In this document: positions 60,283 to 62,109 of the stretch, piece by piece | How the letters are laid out: every line of letters starts with the position of its first letter | Numbering within the stretch: position 1 is the first letter of the stretch | Source: Pseudomonas indica NBRC 103045 | Lineage (GTDB): Bacteria > Pseudomonadota > Gammaproteobacteria > Pseudomonadales > Pseudomonadaceae | DNA: 62,109 nt | Assembly: GCF_002091635.1 (NCBI RefSeq) | Contig: NZ_BDAC01000029.1 | Span: 1 to 62,109, forward strand | Reading direction: 5' to 3' | Position numbers and translations under genes: made by a program | Notes under the pieces: generated by a model | Seen by the model: the letters and a program-made list of their open reading frames with translations, nothing else | Told to the model about the DNA's origin: nothing | Databases searched by the model: none

Positions 60283-61779
60283 TCAACCATTACTCGGAAA
60301 TGCGAACTGCGCCGCCTCGTGGCTGGCGCGTTGTGGCCAGCGTTGGGTGATGGCCTTGCGGCGGGTGTAGAAGCGCACGCCGTCCGGGCCGTAGGCGTGG
60401 AGGTCGCCGAACAGGGAGCGCTTCCAGCCGCCGAAGCTGTGGTAGGCCACCGGTACCGGCAGGGGGACGTTGATGCCGACCATGCCGACTTCGATTTCGT
60501 CACAGAACAGCCGGGCCGCTTCGCCATCGCGGGTGAAGAGGCAGGTGCCGTTGCCGTATTCGTGGTCGTTGATCAACTGCATGGCCTGTTCGAGGCTGTC
60601 GACGCGGACGATGCAGAGCACCGGGCCGAAGATTTCCTCCTGGTAGATGCGCATGTCCGGGGTCACGCGGTCGAACAGGGTACCGCCGACGAAGTAGCCA
60701 TCTTCATGACCGGCGACGCGGTAGCCGCGGCCGTCCACCACCAGCTTCGCGCCGGCGGCAACGCCGTCGTCGATGTAGCCGACCACCTTGTCGCGGGCGG
60801 CGGCGGTGACCAGCGGCCCCATGTCCAGGCCGTTGCAGGTGCCGGCGCCGACTTTCAGGGCCTGGATTTGCGGCACGATCTTGTCCACCAGGGCATCGGC
60901 GATCTGGTCGCCGACGCACACGGCCACGGAGATGGCCATGCAGCGCTCGCCACAGGAGCCGTAGGCCGCGCCCATCAGCGCGCTGACGGCGTTGTCCAGG
61001 TCGGCGTCGGGCATCAGCACGGCGTGGTTCTTGGCACCGCCCAGGGCCTGGACGCGCTTGCCGCGCTTGGCGCCCTCGGCATAGATGTATTCGGCGATGG
61101 GGGTGGAACCGACGAAGCTGAGGGCCTTGACCTCCGGCGCTTCGATCAGTGCGTCCACCGCTTCCTTGTCGCCGTGCACGACGTTGAGCACGCCCGTGGG
61201 CAGGCCGGCCTGGTGCAACAGTTCGGCGATGAGCAGAGTGGAGCTGGGGTCGCGCTCGGACGGCTTGAGGATGAAGCAGTTGCCGCAGGCGATAGCCAGC
61301 GGGTACATCCACAGCGGGACCATGGCCGGAAAGTTGAACGGGGTGATCCCGGCAACGATACCCAGCGGCTGGAAGTCGCTCCAGGCGTCAATGTTGGGGC
61401 CGACGTTGCGGTTGTATTCGCCCTTGAGCAGTTCCGGCACGCCGCAGGCGTATTCGACGTTTTCGATGCCGCGCTTGAGCTCGCCGGCCGCGTCTTCGAG
61501 GGTCTTGCCGTGCTCTTCGCTGATCAATCGGACGATTTGCGCTTCGTTCTGCTCCAGCAGTTGCTTGAAGCGGAACATGACCTGTGCGCGCTTGGCCGGC
61601 GGGGTGTTGCGCCAGGCTGGGAAGGCAGACTTGGCCGAGTCGATGGCCTGCTGGACGGTGGCACAATCTGCCAGGGCGACCTGGTGGATGGCCTGCCCGG
61701 TGGACGGGTTGTAGACGTCGGCGTGACGGCCGCTGCCGGGGATGCGTTCGCCGTGGATCAGGTGCGGAATCTGGGACAT
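60283..61779 (-). CDS. mmsA: Methylmalonate-semialdehyde dehydrogenase (CoA-acylating)
   Basis: A 498-residue aldehyde dehydrogenase of the MmsA branch: ITPFNFPAMVPLWMYPLAIACGNCFILKPSE, GSTPIAEYIYAEGAKRGKRVQALGGAKNH, the catalytic Cys in GSCGERCMAISVAV, and INVPLPVPVAYHSFGGWK. It converts (methyl)malonate semialdehyde to propionyl- or acetyl-CoA in valine and related catabolism. GGAG 7 nt before ATG at 61779. No mmsB or regulator is next to it in the window. Confidence 0.92.
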   Translation of the reverse strand: MSQIPHLIHGERIPGSGRHADVYNPSTGQAIHQVALADCATVQQAIDSAKSAFPAWRNTPPAKRAQVMFRFKQLLEQNEAQIVRLISEEHGKTLEDAAGELKRGIENVEYACGVPELLKGEYNRNVGPNIDAWSDFQPLGIVAGITPFNFPAMVPLWMYPLAIACGNCFILKPSERDPSSTLLIAELLHQAGLPTGVLNVVHGDKEAVDALIEAPEVKALSFVGSTPIAEYIYAEGAKRGKRVQALGGAKNHAVLMPDADLDNAVSALMGAAYGSCGERCMAISVAVCVGDQIADALVDKIVPQIQALKVGAGTCNGLDMGPLVTAAARDKVVGYIDDGVAAGAKLVVDGRGYRVAGHEDGYFVGGTLFDRVTPDMRIYQEEIFGPVLCIVRVDSLEQAMQLINDHEYGNGTCLFTRDGEAARLFCDEIEVGMVGINVPLPVPVAYHSFGGWKRSLFGDLHAYGPDGVRFYTRRKAITQRWPQRASHEAAQFAFPSNG

Positions 61780-61854
61780 GAGATGGCTCCGTTGTTTGGG
61801 TCGGGAGAGTGGGGTTCTCTCTGTCATTACGGGTTGGTTCGGTGTTCGGCTTAG

Positions 61855-62109
61855 CGGTTGAGGGGGCTGGTGGATCGCCCCCTCACCCCAGCCCTCTCCC
61901 CAAAGGGGCGAGGGAGTTGGTTCGGTGTTCGACTTGGCGGTTGAGGGGGCTGGTGGATCGCCCCCTCACCCCGGCCCTCTCCCCAGAGGGGCGAGGGCGT
62001 TTGGTTCAGTGTTCGACTTGGCGGTTGAAGAGGCTGGTGGATCACCCCCTCACCCCGGCCCTCTCCCCAGAGGGGCGAGGGAGTTGGTTCGGTGTTCGAC
62101 TTGGCGGTT
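61855..62109. repeat. Tandem 83-84-bp intergenic repeat
   Basis: A unit containing CGGTTGAGGGGGCTGGTGG, a CCCCCTCACCCC…CCTCTCCCC…GGGGCGAGGG hairpin-prone core and TTGGTTCGGTGTTCGACTTG starts at 61855, 61938 and 62022, with a fourth beginning at 62105 where the window ends. Copies differ by a few bases. No gene lies in 61780-62109 within view. Confidence 0.8.

Noticed and set aside
60124-61854. 576-codon plus-strand frame
   Set aside because: Antisense shadow of mmsA.

Overview
The window reads as a chromosomal segment of a high-GC Pseudomonas. From memory, two blocks follow gene orders known in P. aeruginosa: the riboflavin/nusB/thiL/pgpA block and the thiolase/FabG-like/AraC/MaoC block. Other pseudomonad hallmarks are a MmsA-type dehydrogenase, a CueR-controlled copper unit and many REP-like palindromes. 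Two matches to the HrpL promoter pattern (GGAACT-N15-CCACNNA), each just upstream of a type III secretion-like gene, suggest a strain with a Hrp-type type III secretion system elsewhere in the genome. No tRNA, rRNA, CRISPR array or insertion sequence was seen.

Layout. 1-8045 (minus): an adhesin operon made of a TolC-like outer-membrane factor, a periplasmic adaptor and the first 1,902 codons of a giant VCBS-repeat adhesin that runs off the left edge. 8635-13448: thioesterase, GlxA-type regulator, MFS exporter with divergent LysR regulator, GNAT enzyme. 13449-19645: an accessory island with a NYN-domain protein between 31-bp direct repeats, a small phage-type switch (repressor, divergent early genes, three palindromic operators), a HopG1/XopAG-like type III effector behind an Hrp box, and an S-pyocin-type HNH DNase with two tandem Im9-like immunity genes. 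19646-28603: PhyH enzyme, EamA transporter, fatty-acyl module, MazG-like hydrolase, CmoM, lipoprotein. 28616-36658 (minus): an FMN-riboswitch-led block ribE-ribBA-ribH-nusB-thiL-pgpA, then a periplasmic binding protein, an aspartic protease, ribA, a membrane protein and btuF. 36819-40387: CopZ, CopA and CueR with two CueR operators. 40512-50979: transporter, ferritin, RIO kinase, LysR/oxidoreductase pair, a BvgS-like hybrid kinase with a HD-GYP response regulator, and Ada. 51288-52160: a second Hrp box driving a CesT-like chaperone and a small Ser-rich candidate effector. 52263-62109: possible sRNA terminator, second PhyH enzyme, lipoproteins, PQQ glucose dehydrogenase, small housekeeping genes, mmsA, and an 83-bp tandem repeat.

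The most noteworthy content is the pair of separate Hrp-box loci 34 kb apart: one effector gene lodged next to a phage switch and a DNase bacteriocin, and one chaperone/small-effector operon. Together they point to host-interaction functions not evident from the housekeeping genes. Most long plus-strand frames opposite minus-strand genes are high-GC shadows and were discarded.
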